A stretch of DNA of 64,000 nucleotides from Gilvimarinus chinensis DSM 19667 (GCF_000377745.1 NZ_KB898709.1:253001-317000); one strand, 5' to 3'. Numbered from the stretch's first letter, positions 17,433-26,546 are shown. Numbers and translations: made by a program. Notes: generated from the letters alone by a model not told the origin.

Positions 17433-19055
17433 CCTTTCATGAATTTCGAGTGCATGGCGAAACATCTTGTGAATAACAATTTGATTTGCTCTTTTAACTT
17501 CGCTTTTACTAATTCTAGGTTGATCTATATGAGACCAAATATACGTATCTAACGTACTTATTTTGATACCAATAACCCCAACATGGTAAAGACATATTAA
17601 TATTTGAGAAACCATATCAGCCTCACTAAGCTTCGATTCTGCAGAATACATTTGCCTCGCTATTTTGGCGCACTGGTCTTTTATATCAGCCTCATGAAGA
17701 TCCATTGTTATTTCTGAAAGCCTGTCTCCAGACAGGGAAGATCTCGTAAACGGAACTTTCAACCCCCTCAAAATTTCTACGGTATGCTCTAATGCGGGAT
17801 AGTACTCAGACCATTCTTCGGTTAAGGACTTCAATCTCTTGCTGGAATAATTCGCCTCAGCAGCATAAATTGCCCGCCATGATATACGCGGCCTATCAAA
17901 TGCCACTCTAAAGCATTCATTAGCGAACTGAATAGCATCTCTCGGACGAAATAGAGTACGCTCAATGATGTAATGTACTGATTCTCCGCTGCCACCTTTT
18001 TGAGACTTTGGAAAAACATCATTAAACATTACTCTTTGCTTTGTATACTGTCGCTTATAAACCTCAGCCACTCGAGACGAAAGTAAATTCTTCAGATCCT
18101 CTTTTGACCATGATAGTGGGACCAAGTACGCCTCATACTTCTCCTCTTGAAAACCTGAATCGCGAGTATTATCGAAAACCAGGTCTAAAAGGTCTCTTCT
18201 TAGAGCGCTTACAATTTTTACTTGAGGTATACGACGTAAACTCTTGGTCTCTTCGATCAAAGCTCGAATAAACCTACATCGAGTCTCAGTTTCCGCCCAA
18301 TCTTCGTCTAATTTATCTATCAGTATGTAGTAGCGCTTCTGCTTGTCCTCAAACGAATTTTCAGCTAGAAGATCCAGAACTTCGTTCAGTCTTTGTATTT
18401 GTATTCCGCTAACCACCTGAGTCGCTAACGACTTGATCTCTGTTCTTACTTCTTCACCTAATGATTTCGCCCCTTCTAGAGATATTTCTATATTTTTATA
18501 TTTCCCCCCAAGTTTAGCCTTAACGTCATCAGTAAATTTAGTAGTGAGCTGTTTAAGCTGTTCGTCAGTCTCTAACCAGAATTTATCTCCCCATTCTTTA
18601 AAATAACTCAGCGCGCGCTCCCTAACTCGATCTTTTGATACCAAACTGTTAAGCCATCGAGAGAAGCTATCATTATCTGTCTCACTTCGCAGACCATATC
18701 GAAGCTTTAAGAGTTCAACTGTAAGAATGTGTCTCCACAGAATTCGATAGAATAAATCCAGTTTCACCCCAAGCTCATTAAAGAACTGAACAATATTTGA
18801 ATGCTCAAGAAACCTTATAGAAATATCATTTGGATCTAAAAAACTGGAATATTCAACTTCAGTGGAAATTTTGTATAGCAGCGCACTTTTACCAGCACCT
18901 GTTCTCCCCAGTATTACTGAAGAAGGAGACTCTATATCAAGAAGTTCGTCCAACTGGCCATTATCTACAAAACAGGAATCCAACAAATCAGAGTCCGCCT
19001 CTGCGTCCAGCTCCCCTAACTTTAGGCCCTTTTTTATAATTATCTCTGAATCCAT
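17427..19055 (-). CDS. P-loop ATPase, Sll1717-like, in cassette
   Basis: 542 residues, cytoplasmic. Walker A is GRTGAGKSA at 50-58. A Walker-B-like strand with acidic tail, ILIDKLDEDW, lies near 243-252, followed by a sensor-like SALRRDLLD. A helical C-terminal half (about 330-540) contains FRPRDAIQFANEC, a motif seen in STAND/Sll1717-type ATPases. The family is frequent in mobile and defence contexts; the function is not established. The gene lies between two attC sites, immediately downstream of the KAP NTPase cassette. At 1.6 kb it is large for an integron cassette. Confidence 0.75.
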   Translation of the reverse strand: MDSEIIIKKGLKLGELDAEADSDLLDSCFVDNGQLDELLDIESPSSVILGRTGAGKSALLYKISTEVEYSSFLDPNDISIRFLEHSNIVQFFNELGVKLDLFYRILWRHILTVELLKLRYGLRSETDNDSFSRWLNSLVSKDRVRERALSYFKEWGDKFWLETDEQLKQLTTKFTDDVKAKLGGKYKNIEISLEGAKSLGEEVRTEIKSLATQVVSGIQIQRLNEVLDLLAENSFEDKQKRYYILIDKLDEDWAETETRCRFIRALIEETKSLRRIPQVKIVSALRRDLLDLVFDNTRDSGFQEEKYEAYLVPLSWSKEDLKNLLSSRVAEVYKRQYTKQRVMFNDVFPKSQKGGSGESVHYIIERTLFRPRDAIQFANECFRVAFDRPRISWRAIYAAEANYSSKRLKSLTEEWSEYYPALEHTVEILRGLKVPFTRSSLSGDRLSEITMDLHEADIKDQCAKIARQMYSAESKLSEADMVSQILICLYHVGVIGIKISTLDTYIWSHIDQPRISKSEVKRANQIVIHKMFRHALEIHERA

Positions 19056-19073
19056 GAATAACTCTCATTTTTC

Positions 19074-19145
19074 GCATAACGCCGCGCTCTGCGGAAATTT
19101 AGGAGCGTCAGCGAGTAAATTTTCCGTAGCAGCGCCTTGTTAGGT
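19074..19145 (-). other. attC site
   Basis: The clearest site of the array (72 bp). On the minus strand ACCTAAC, AAGGCGCTGC ... AGCGCGGC, GTTATGC: the outer core pair, then inner arms GGCGCTGC / GAGCGCGGC, with a loop containing the long arms GGAAAATTTAC / TAAATTTCC. Its first core box overlaps the TAA of the KAP NTPase gene (19140-19142), the usual position in a cassette. Confidence 0.8.
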
Positions 19146-21314
19146 CTTCTCGTCACTCTCATTGTCCGTATCTTCTGATTCACGTAGAGCGTATTGATGC
19201 AACCATACAAATTGCTCCAAGAATAGAAGACCTTTTTCTGCATCATCGTACAATCTGGGGAAGTCATCAGAGACTTTCATTGCTTGGGGGAAGTACGTTT
19301 CGATTGCGCTTAAAACTGTTGAGGCGTCTAGCTCACCAGTTAAGCTGTTATATTGATCCCTTTCAAAATCCGACTTGTGAGAAACACCGGACTCCATTCC
19401 CCACGCTGTTGGTACATACGAGTCGATTATTCTAATTAGAGACTCTGGGTCCTTTAAGATCAATCCATCCACGTAATCATTAACGTAGCCTTTCTCAACA
19501 AACTTATTCAATGTATAAAATATTGTTGGTATCGATGTAGGCGCTAATAGTGTTATATCTTTTTGGTCTTTAAGCTCATCAGCTATTACTTTTCCCAAGT
19601 GCTTCCCAATTTCATCTATCCTTGCTTCAGAAAACGCATCTTTTTCAGGTTTGTTCTCATCCTCTCGCTTTAACCATCTAAATATTTCAAGCTTGAACTC
19701 AAGTATAGGTGCAATATCGATGCATTTTTTTGCCAAGTCAGTTCGATCTGGTTTCGGCACATTTTGGATCAGATCGCTAACCAGCATGGCTGCTTGGGAA
19801 AAGGGAGTCGTCCAACTATACAAAACCTCTGGATTTGAAATCTCATCACTCTTTTGTGTTATCGCTACAGCAAGTGCAATTGAGGCAGCAGCGCTAATTT
19901 CGCCTGATTTTTGCCTCAATTTTTTAATTAATGTTTCCGATGAAGCGGGGGTTAGAATTTCATTCAAGGGGTTGCTTTCTCTATCAAGTTCCACTCCCCA
20001 CTTCTCACTTTCGTCAGACAAAGCTTGGATTGCTTGATCAGATATATCACCTCTCGGAATGGCATAAGTAAAATATCTTGAGTAATAATTTTCAGAGCAA
20101 ATTCTTTGGCCATTATTCCATTTCTCATGCCAATCGGATCCATAGCTCATGTTCCCGTAGACGGATTGAAGTTTAGGAAACATGTTTTTTAGCAGCTCAA
20201 TAAAACCTGCTTTATTGATGTTCTTGCCAGCATCAAGGGCATCATTTACAAGGTTTTTTATACGATCTTTTTCATTATCATTATTCGAGTAATAGCTATC
20301 CCGAAAAGTACCTGTAAATAGCGACTTATTTACCCTTAGCACCTCATACAACGAAGGGCAAAAGACCCTTATGCCCTCTACAAGCATTAAATCTACAGGG
20401 TTTACTTCTCCTTGCAAGATAGGCAAAGAGAACATTAATGTATTCCCATATAGCTTGGCTTTTCTTGGAGTGGTTAAGCAATCATCGAATGCAGAGCTAA
20501 AGTCACGAACAAACTCTTGAACTTGCTGCTGTGAGAGTGTGATCCCCGCAATATTTATTGCTTCATCCACTCCTTGAAAACAAAATTCTCGAAGGACCTT
20601 CTTTTCAACGGCCGGCAAATGTAAGGGAACTTGAATAATTTTTTCTAGAAATGCCTCTCCTGCATTCTCAGCAGTACTAGAGTAGCGGTCTTGCAAGGAT
20701 GCAGCGACAACATCTTTATCAAATGCCAAGATATATGATGTATATTTAAAATCAGCAGTTAGCTTAACTAGTCTAAACAGTGCATGAATTTCTGTTTTTT
20801 CTAGCCTATCAACATCGTCGATTAGTATAAGGACTCGCCTCTGAGCTGTTTCCAGCTCATTTTCTATTCTTTTCTTAAGCTCATTTATATCTGGCCCTGA
20901 GATGAAAGCACCAAAAGCATCTCCTGCCCCCTTTGCACCCATAAGTGCTCCAGCACCAGGAGCCGCCTTTTTAACGATATCCTTAAGCTTATCTCCAGTT
21001 TTTATTAGTTCTGCATCTAGAGCTTCAGCTATATCAAAAAAGAAACCTGTTAGCAGTTCTTCCTCTGCACCAAAGCGCCAAGGGTTGAACTTAATACATA
21101 TTACGTTGTCATCAGAATCCAGTGATTTTTCAATAAAGTTGAGCACGGATGTTTTACCATCGCCCCATATACCATAGAGTCCAATAACTATACTGCTTGG
21201 GTCACTTCGCTTTGATATTACTTGAGCTACCCTCTCGGAAAAGCTCCAGCGAGAAAATCTATCCTGTTCTTGCTCGCGTATAGGTGAATCTGAGGAGTAG
21301 TTTTTATCTTCCAT
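19140..21314 (-). CDS. KAP-family P-loop NTPase in cassette
   Basis: 724 residues from the ATG at 21314 (AGGAAAGAT upstream); the frame is open 57 bp further but without a better start. KAP features: Walker A GIWGDGKTS at 48-56, FNPWRFG about 77-82, a Gly/Ala-rich insertion at 118-140 that could be the KAP membrane-associated insert, Walker B VLILIDDVDRLE at 161-172, and AFDKDVV about 200. The ~450-residue C-terminal part is helical and unassigned. KAP NTPases include PifA of plasmid F, which excludes phage T7, so defence is a reasonable hypothesis. It is the largest gene of the array and ends in an attC site. Confidence 0.82.
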   Translation of the reverse strand: MEDKNYSSDSPIREQEQDRFSRWSFSERVAQVISKRSDPSSIVIGLYGIWGDGKTSVLNFIEKSLDSDDNVICIKFNPWRFGAEEELLTGFFFDIAEALDAELIKTGDKLKDIVKKAAPGAGALMGAKGAGDAFGAFISGPDINELKKRIENELETAQRRVLILIDDVDRLEKTEIHALFRLVKLTADFKYTSYILAFDKDVVAASLQDRYSSTAENAGEAFLEKIIQVPLHLPAVEKKVLREFCFQGVDEAINIAGITLSQQQVQEFVRDFSSAFDDCLTTPRKAKLYGNTLMFSLPILQGEVNPVDLMLVEGIRVFCPSLYEVLRVNKSLFTGTFRDSYYSNNDNEKDRIKNLVNDALDAGKNINKAGFIELLKNMFPKLQSVYGNMSYGSDWHEKWNNGQRICSENYYSRYFTYAIPRGDISDQAIQALSDESEKWGVELDRESNPLNEILTPASSETLIKKLRQKSGEISAAASIALAVAITQKSDEISNPEVLYSWTTPFSQAAMLVSDLIQNVPKPDRTDLAKKCIDIAPILEFKLEIFRWLKREDENKPEKDAFSEARIDEIGKHLGKVIADELKDQKDITLLAPTSIPTIFYTLNKFVEKGYVNDYVDGLILKDPESLIRIIDSYVPTAWGMESGVSHKSDFERDQYNSLTGELDASTVLSAIETYFPQAMKVSDDFPRLYDDAEKGLLFLEQFVWLHQYALRESEDTDNESDEKT

Positions 21315-22201
21315 ATCTTTCCTGAGGCCTAACAGCTTATTAATGTGCGAGTTGAAAAATACGCCTGGCAATGTATCTTCCCTAGAAAATTTTTAAAAAG
21401 TGCTTTCAAGCCTTTCATAACTCTCATATTAGTGGCCACTTGGCGCGTTTATTGTAGTTTGTAAAGAAGCCGTCTTACTTTCACACTGGCAATGTATCAC
21501 TCTTACTTGAGAGCCTTAGCTTTACGCTCTAAACAGCTGAACAGTATCGCTTTTGTTCCAGCAATATCAGCCAAACTGGAAAAACAAAGTGAGCCGGCTC
21601 ACTTTCTACGGCAACACTGGCTTTGATAACCAAAAACCAATCGCTTAGAACACGTCATAGCGTGCCTAGAAAATGTATGGGATTTCAAAAAAGAAGGGAG
21701 AAGTGCTCGCACATCACTCCCGATGCACTGTTTACCCTACCTTTCCGCTGGCCCAGATGTGGACTTAATGCGACTTAAACAAGCCGATCAACACCACAAA
21801 ACACTTGAGGAAAAGAGTGCCATAGGTCGACCCATTTGGCAACGGGTTAACGTGTGACGGATCAACGTAAAAGAATAGCGAAATGCTGAACAAGCGACGA
21901 ACTCGAATGGGTTGCGCCCGATTACATCTGAGCCGAACGGAGGCCTATTTTAGTGGTTGAGTGCTCTGGATGAGCGCGAAAGGTTTAAGCGCACATGGAG
22001 AAGGTGAATGTTGCAAGGCAACAGAGAGGCCAGCCTGGGCTGTGTGCGGTTTAAACCGACCGCTAAAATAGGCTGGAGAGAGGGAACCCCGCAGGGGCCA
22101 GATGTTGGGCAGGGTTTTGGGTTACTTTTTACCCCTAAAAAGTAACTCGCAACGCCCGGCGACACGGGCAAACCAACACCCGCGCGCAGCGCGCATCAAC
22201 C
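21315..22201. other. Gene-poor boundary of the cassette array
   Basis: 887 bp between the KAP gene and serB. The second half (21916-22169) is one copy of the dispersed repeat. The first half shows no convincing gene, no integrase and no full attC. GAGAGTTATGA on the minus strand about 80 bp before the KAP start resembles the sequence before the neighbouring ATPase gene. A 44-codon open frame at 21723-21857 (plus strand, starting MHCLPYLSAG) has no recognisable features and may be a remnant. Confidence 0.6.
21916..22169 (-). repeat. Dispersed ~250-bp repeat, copy A
   Basis: Reverse complement of the element at 36053-36262, similar along its whole length except for about 45 extra bases near the middle. 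Shared blocks: CGCCGGGCGTTGCGAGTTAC, a GTTACTTTTT hairpin, TTTTAGCGGTCGGT, CATGTGCGCTTA, CGCGCTCATCCAGAGC, and TAATCGGGC at the end. It does not encode a conserved protein in any frame that I can see. It ends about 30 bp from the 3' end of serB. Confidence 0.8.
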
Positions 22202-23419
22202 TTACAAAATCTGATCCCGCTCGCGAAAGCCCATCAAATACAAAATCGCATCTAGCCCCAACGTTGAAATCGCCTGCTCTGCGCTGGCTTTTACCAAAGG
22301 TTTGGCGCGAAACGCGATGCCTAAACCGGCGGCGGCGAGCATGGGCAGGTCGTTGGCGCCGTCGCCTACGGCGATGGTTTGTTCAGCGGTAATGCCTTCG
22401 CGCTCGGCAAGCATTTTTAACAGCGCGGCTTTGCGCTCGCCGTTAACCACTTCGCCTTTTACTTCGCCGGTGACTTTGCCATCGACAATATCGAGGGTGT
22501 TGGCGTAGACGTAATCGATGCCCAGTTTCTTTTGCAGGTATTCACCAAAGTATTGAAAGCCGCCGGAGAGAATGGCGGTTTTGTAGCCGAGTTTTTTCAG
22601 GCTGCTGATCAGCTTTGCCGCGCCTTCGGTAACGGGCAAATTTTCGGCAATATTGGCCAGTACACTTTCGTCCAGCCCTTTTAACAGCGCCATACGGCGG
22701 GCGAAGCTTTCGTTAAAGTCCAGCTCGCCAGCCATGGCCAGTTCGGTGATTTCGGCCACCTGTTCACCCACGCCAGCGGCTTTGGCCAGCTCGTCAATGA
22801 CTTCGGCTTCAATCAGGGTGGAGTCCATATCGAAGCACACCAAACGGCGGTTGCGGCGATAAACGGTGTCGCGCTGAAAGGCAACGTCCGCTTCGTGACG
22901 GGTGGACAGCTCCATAAAGTCGCGACGCAAGGCTTCGCGGTCGGCCGGCTCGCCGCGCACGGAAAACTCGACGCAGGCGTTGCTTTTTTCGCCCTCGCCC
23001 GCCAGCGAAATACGGCCCGACAAGCGGCTGATGTTGTCGATGTTTAAACCGTGCTTGACCGTTACCTGAGTTAAGTCGGCAATTTGCCCGGCAGTCACTT
23101 CGCGGGCCAGCAAGGTGACGATGTAGCGCGCCTTGCCCTGTTGTTCAACCCAGTGCTGGTAGCTGTCGTGGCCGATGGGGGTAAAGCGGATGTCGATACC
23201 CAATTCGACGGTAGCGCTTTGCAGCTCGGCGAGCAGGTGCTCTTCTTTCACTTGCTCGGTATCCACACCCACCATAATGCCCAGAGTCAGGCTGTCGTGG
23301 ATAACGGCCTGGCCGATATCGAGCACGGCGGCCTGATAGCGACTGAGCACTTGAGCGATGGCAGAGGTGACGCCGGGCTGGTCGGCGCCGACGGCGTTGA
23401 TCAGGAGTATTTGCTTCAC
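22202..23419 (-). CDS. serB: Phosphoserine phosphatase
   Basis: 405 residues, the long form found in pseudomonad relatives: two N-terminal ACT-like regulatory domains (about 1-180) and a HAD phosphatase. The nucleophile motif is CFDMDSTL (Asp197, Asp199), with LSGGFQYF (motif II Ser), a motif III Lys, and GDGANDLPML (motif IV). It performs the last step of serine synthesis, phosphoserine to serine, in the cytoplasm. It is divergent from the membrane protein at 23515, an arrangement shared with serB regions of other gammaproteobacteria. Confidence 0.95.
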   Translation of the reverse strand: MKQILLINAVGADQPGVTSAIAQVLSRYQAAVLDIGQAVIHDSLTLGIMVGVDTEQVKEEHLLAELQSATVELGIDIRFTPIGHDSYQHWVEQQGKARYIVTLLAREVTAGQIADLTQVTVKHGLNIDNISRLSGRISLAGEGEKSNACVEFSVRGEPADREALRRDFMELSTRHEADVAFQRDTVYRRNRRLVCFDMDSTLIEAEVIDELAKAAGVGEQVAEITELAMAGELDFNESFARRMALLKGLDESVLANIAENLPVTEGAAKLISSLKKLGYKTAILSGGFQYFGEYLQKKLGIDYVYANTLDIVDGKVTGEVKGEVVNGERKAALLKMLAEREGITAEQTIAVGDGANDLPMLAAAGLGIAFRAKPLVKASAEQAISTLGLDAILYLMGFRERDQIL

Positions 23420-23514
23420 AATAACTGACTGCTGTCCGAAAAGGGGGCATTATAACGCGCAGCGTCTATCATTTGCGTTAGAATGCGCAAAAATCTGATC
23501 TGCCCGGACACGGA

Positions 23515-24651
23515 ATGAGCCTTTACCATTATTGCATCCGCCGCCCCTTACTTTTTTTCTGCTCCCTTATCTTGCTCACCCTGGGTTTACTGGGGGCCGG
23601 CTTAACGCTGCACTATGCCGAACAGCAGCAAAACACCCAGGCCAGCCGGTACGGACAGGCCATGGCCGAGCGCGCCGCGTTTCAAGCCATTGAGCCCGCG
23701 CTGGCGCAGGACATGATTAGCCTGCAAGTGATTTTACAGTCTCTTGCCGAGCAACCTTCGGTACACGGCGCTAGCATCCACGATGTAGAAAACCGTCTGC
23801 AGGTACAGGCGGGCAATGGCAATGTGGCGGCTGACCATTCAACCGCATCCTTTACCGCCCCCATAACACTCGACACTCATATTGCGGGCCACCTTACGGT
23901 AACCTTGGCGCTGGCACCCGTACACCATTTATACGGCAGCTTTTTATGGATTTGGAGCCTGGCGGTACTGGGCTGCATTGGCGCACTCTGGCTCGGTGAA
24001 CACTACATTGCCGTGTACAAAGCCCGCCCACCCCGAGTAAAGCAAAAGCCTGCACCCAACCCAACAGAGCAGAATAACCTGGTGGCGGAGCAAACCTTCG
24101 CCATGGACGATGAAGACGAGCTGCTGGCCAGCGAGGAGAACGCCGAGGAAGAGGCACCCACCCATTACGCGGTACAGGTTGAGCTGCACTTTTTAAACCT
24201 GCCCGCGCTGCAACAACAGCTGACCAAGCAGGGCTACGAGTTGCGCTTAAGCCGCTTTAAGCAACAGCTGCAGGGCATACTGGCACTGTACACCGGGCAC
24301 CAGGAATCGTTTGACGATACGTGCCTGCGCCTGTGTGCCACGGCCGATACCCGCGAAAACGCCATTTTTTACGGTATTTGCATCAGCCAGTTGGCCGTGG
24401 GCTTAAGTGAGGCCGGCGACAGCCCGCGCCTGAAACTGGCCGCCAGTATCAGCGAGTCTGGCGGCGAGGTGCCCCCAGCGCTTGAGCCCTATCAAATCTG
24501 GTTATCGGATGCGATTTCCGACAGCGCACTGTCGGGCTACATTCGCTTAAGCGACGCGCAATTGGTGGAAGAAATCAAACCGCCTTACAAGGCATTATTA
24601 GAGCGCCAGCAAACGCAATTAATGGCCTTGCCTGTCACGCGGCGGTCATAA
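23515..24651 (+). CDS. Membrane protein divergent to serB (AhpA/Smp-YtjB-like)
   Basis: 378 residues. TM1 at about 12-33, a periplasmic segment of about 100 residues, TM2 at about 143-162, and a long cytoplasmic tail with an acidic stretch (MDDEDELLASEENAEEE, about 197-213) and a globular end. The N-terminal layout and position next to serB match the Smp/YtjB family of enterobacteria and the longer AhpA-type proteins of pseudomonads. The function is not well defined. Overall identification rests on topology and synteny more than on motifs. Confidence 0.6.
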   Translation: MSLYHYCIRRPLLFFCSLILLTLGLLGAGLTLHYAEQQQNTQASRYGQAMAERAAFQAIEPALAQDMISLQVILQSLAEQPSVHGASIHDVENRLQVQAGNGNVAADHSTASFTAPITLDTHIAGHLTVTLALAPVHHLYGSFLWIWSLAVLGCIGALWLGEHYIAVYKARPPRVKQKPAPNPTEQNNLVAEQTFAMDDEDELLASEENAEEEAPTHYAVQVELHFLNLPALQQQLTKQGYELRLSRFKQQLQGILALYTGHQESFDDTCLRLCATADTRENAIFYGICISQLAVGLSEAGDSPRLKLAASISESGGEVPPALEPYQIWLSDAISDSALSGYIRLSDAQLVEEIKPPYKALLERQQTQLMALPVTRRS

Positions 24652-24737
24652 AAGCATCACAGTTCTGTCACTGTTTGGCACTAGCGTTACCTGCAACATA
24701 CCCCACCGGCTGGGGCTTACACGTCAGGTAAAACGCT

Positions 24738-26456
24738 ATGCTGAACATCGAACAATCGGTTACCGATAAATTCCCGGGCTTTGCCACCACCAAACCCATT
24801 ATCCGCCGCCCCACCCTGAGCCTGCTGCGCAAGCTCACCCACGAGCAAAAAATCAATCAATTTTTACGCAGTAACGAAGGCCTGCGGGGCATTGATTTTA
24901 TCGATCAAATTTTCGAGTACTTTAATTTTACCTACAGCGCAGGCGCCCGCGATCGTCACAACATTCCCGCCAGCGGCCGCGTGGTCATTATTGCCAACCA
25001 CCCCATTGGCTCATTGGACGGGCTGGCCCTGTTACGCATGGTAAGCGAAGTGCGCCCGGATGTACGCATTGTTGCCAACGATATGCTGATGACGTTTGAG
25101 CCCCTGCACAATGTATTTTTACCGCTGGATAACATGACCCAGGGCGCTTACCGCAAAAGCTACCGCGCCATTGTCGATGCGCTAAACAGCGAGCAGGCGG
25201 TGATTGTGTTTCCCGCCGGAGAAGTGTCGCGCGCCAGCCCCAAAGGCATTCGCGATGGCGCCTGGCACGCCGGCTTTTTGCACTTTGCGCGCAAAACCAA
25301 CTCGCCCATTCTGCCCATGTTTATCGAGGCGAAAAACTCGCTGCTGTTTTACTCCGCCTCTATGCTTTACAAGCCGTTCGGCACCGCTTTGCTGGCGAGG
25401 GAGATGTTTAAAAAACAATCCGCCGAAATTCGTATTCGCGTAGGCGAGATGATTCCCTGCGCGGAGCTGCAAACCGATAAGCTGGCCGACAAAGCGCTGA
25501 TCAAGCGGTTGAAAAAGCACGTTTACAAACTGCGCAAAAAACGCAGCACCCAGTTTGTTACCGAGCGCACCATCGCTCACCCGGAAGAGCGCGGTGCCAT
25601 TCGCGCCGAGTTAGCCAAGGCGCAGTTATTGGGCACAACATCAGACAACAACAAAATCTACCTGTGCGATTACGAAGCGCACCCAACCGTGCTGCGAGAA
25701 ATTGGCCGCCTGCGCGAGCACACCTTTCGCCTGGTAGGCGAAGGCACAGGCGCGCGTCGCGATTTGGATAAATACGACCACCACTACCGCCACTTGGTTT
25801 TGTGGGACGATGTAAACTTGGCCCTGGCGGGCGCTTACCGCATTGCCGATTGTGGCCGCCTGATGCAAGAGCATGGCCTTGAAGGTTTGTACACCGCCGA
25901 GCTGTTTCACTACACGCCGGACATGTTTCCGTATCTTGAGCAGGGCGTAGAACTCGGCCGCAGTTTTGTAAACCCTAAATACTGGGGCAAAGCCAGCCTG
26001 GATTATTTATGGCAGGGCTTGGGCGCTTATTTGCAGCACAACCCGCAAGTGCGTTACGTCATGGGCCCGGTAAGCATGAGCGATGAATACCCCAAAGCGC
26101 TGCGCGACCTCACCGTTTATTTTTACGAGCGCTACTACCGCACCCAAAAACCCCTTGCCCAGGCAACGCACCCGCACTTACTCGAGCCCGAAGCCTTCGC
26201 CACCATCAATGAGGAATTTGCCGCACTGGATCAAGACGATGCTTTCCGCCTGCTGCAAAAAAAGTTTACCGAAGCCGGACACAAGCTGCCGACACTATAC
26301 AAACAATACGCCGCCCTTTACGAAGCGGGCGGCTACAGCTTACTGGCCTTCAGTGTAGACTCCGACTTCGGCAACTGCCTGGACGGCTTATTTATGGGCG
26401 ACTTAACGCTAATGAAAGCCAACAAAAAGAAGCGGTACTTGGGCATTGAGAATTAA
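24738..26456 (+). CDS. olsF: Bifunctional ornithine-lipid synthase, OlsF-like
   Basis: 572 residues. The N-terminal half (about 60-290) is a PlsC-type O-acyltransferase: ANHPIGSLDG with His88 and Asp94, then FPAGEVSR and ILPMFIEA. The C-terminal half (about 295-480) is the GNAT-like N-acyltransferase of the OlsB/hemolysin type (LREHTFRLVGEGTG, ELFHYTP, LGRSFVNPKYWG). This OlsA-OlsB order in one chain is that of OlsF, which acylates ornithine to lyso-ornithine lipid and then to ornithine lipid at the inner membrane. Such phosphorus-free lipids are often used under phosphate limitation, but no Pho box was identified. Confidence 0.8.
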   Translation: MLNIEQSVTDKFPGFATTKPIIRRPTLSLLRKLTHEQKINQFLRSNEGLRGIDFIDQIFEYFNFTYSAGARDRHNIPASGRVVIIANHPIGSLDGLALLRMVSEVRPDVRIVANDMLMTFEPLHNVFLPLDNMTQGAYRKSYRAIVDALNSEQAVIVFPAGEVSRASPKGIRDGAWHAGFLHFARKTNSPILPMFIEAKNSLLFYSASMLYKPFGTALLAREMFKKQSAEIRIRVGEMIPCAELQTDKLADKALIKRLKKHVYKLRKKRSTQFVTERTIAHPEERGAIRAELAKAQLLGTTSDNNKIYLCDYEAHPTVLREIGRLREHTFRLVGEGTGARRDLDKYDHHYRHLVLWDDVNLALAGAYRIADCGRLMQEHGLEGLYTAELFHYTPDMFPYLEQGVELGRSFVNPKYWGKASLDYLWQGLGAYLQHNPQVRYVMGPVSMSDEYPKALRDLTVYFYERYYRTQKPLAQATHPHLLEPEAFATINEEFAALDQDDAFRLLQKKFTEAGHKLPTLYKQYAALYEAGGYSLLAFSVDSDFGNCLDGLFMGDLTLMKANKKKRYLGIEN

Positions 26457-26498
26457 TGCGCAAAATAGTATTACGGCACAGAGAGAAAAAAACCGGCT

Positions 26499-26546
26499 AA
26501 ATGTCAGCGTAACCTGACGCGAGAGCGGCGGGTTACGCTGACATTT
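26499..26546. terminator. 16-bp perfect inverted repeat between convergent genes
   Basis: AAATGTCAGCGTAACC (26499-26514) and its exact reverse complement (26531-26546) separated by 16 nt. It stands between the convergent olsF and hdeD genes, and the right arm encodes the last residues and stop of hdeD. It probably terminates both transcripts. A-rich sequence before and TTTTAAA after suit either strand. Confidence 0.7.

Noticed and set aside
21421-21720. Integron integrase or transposase remnant beside the KAP gene
   Set aside because: No tyrosine-recombinase or transposase motif in any frame; the only frame (21723-21857) has no recognisable feature.
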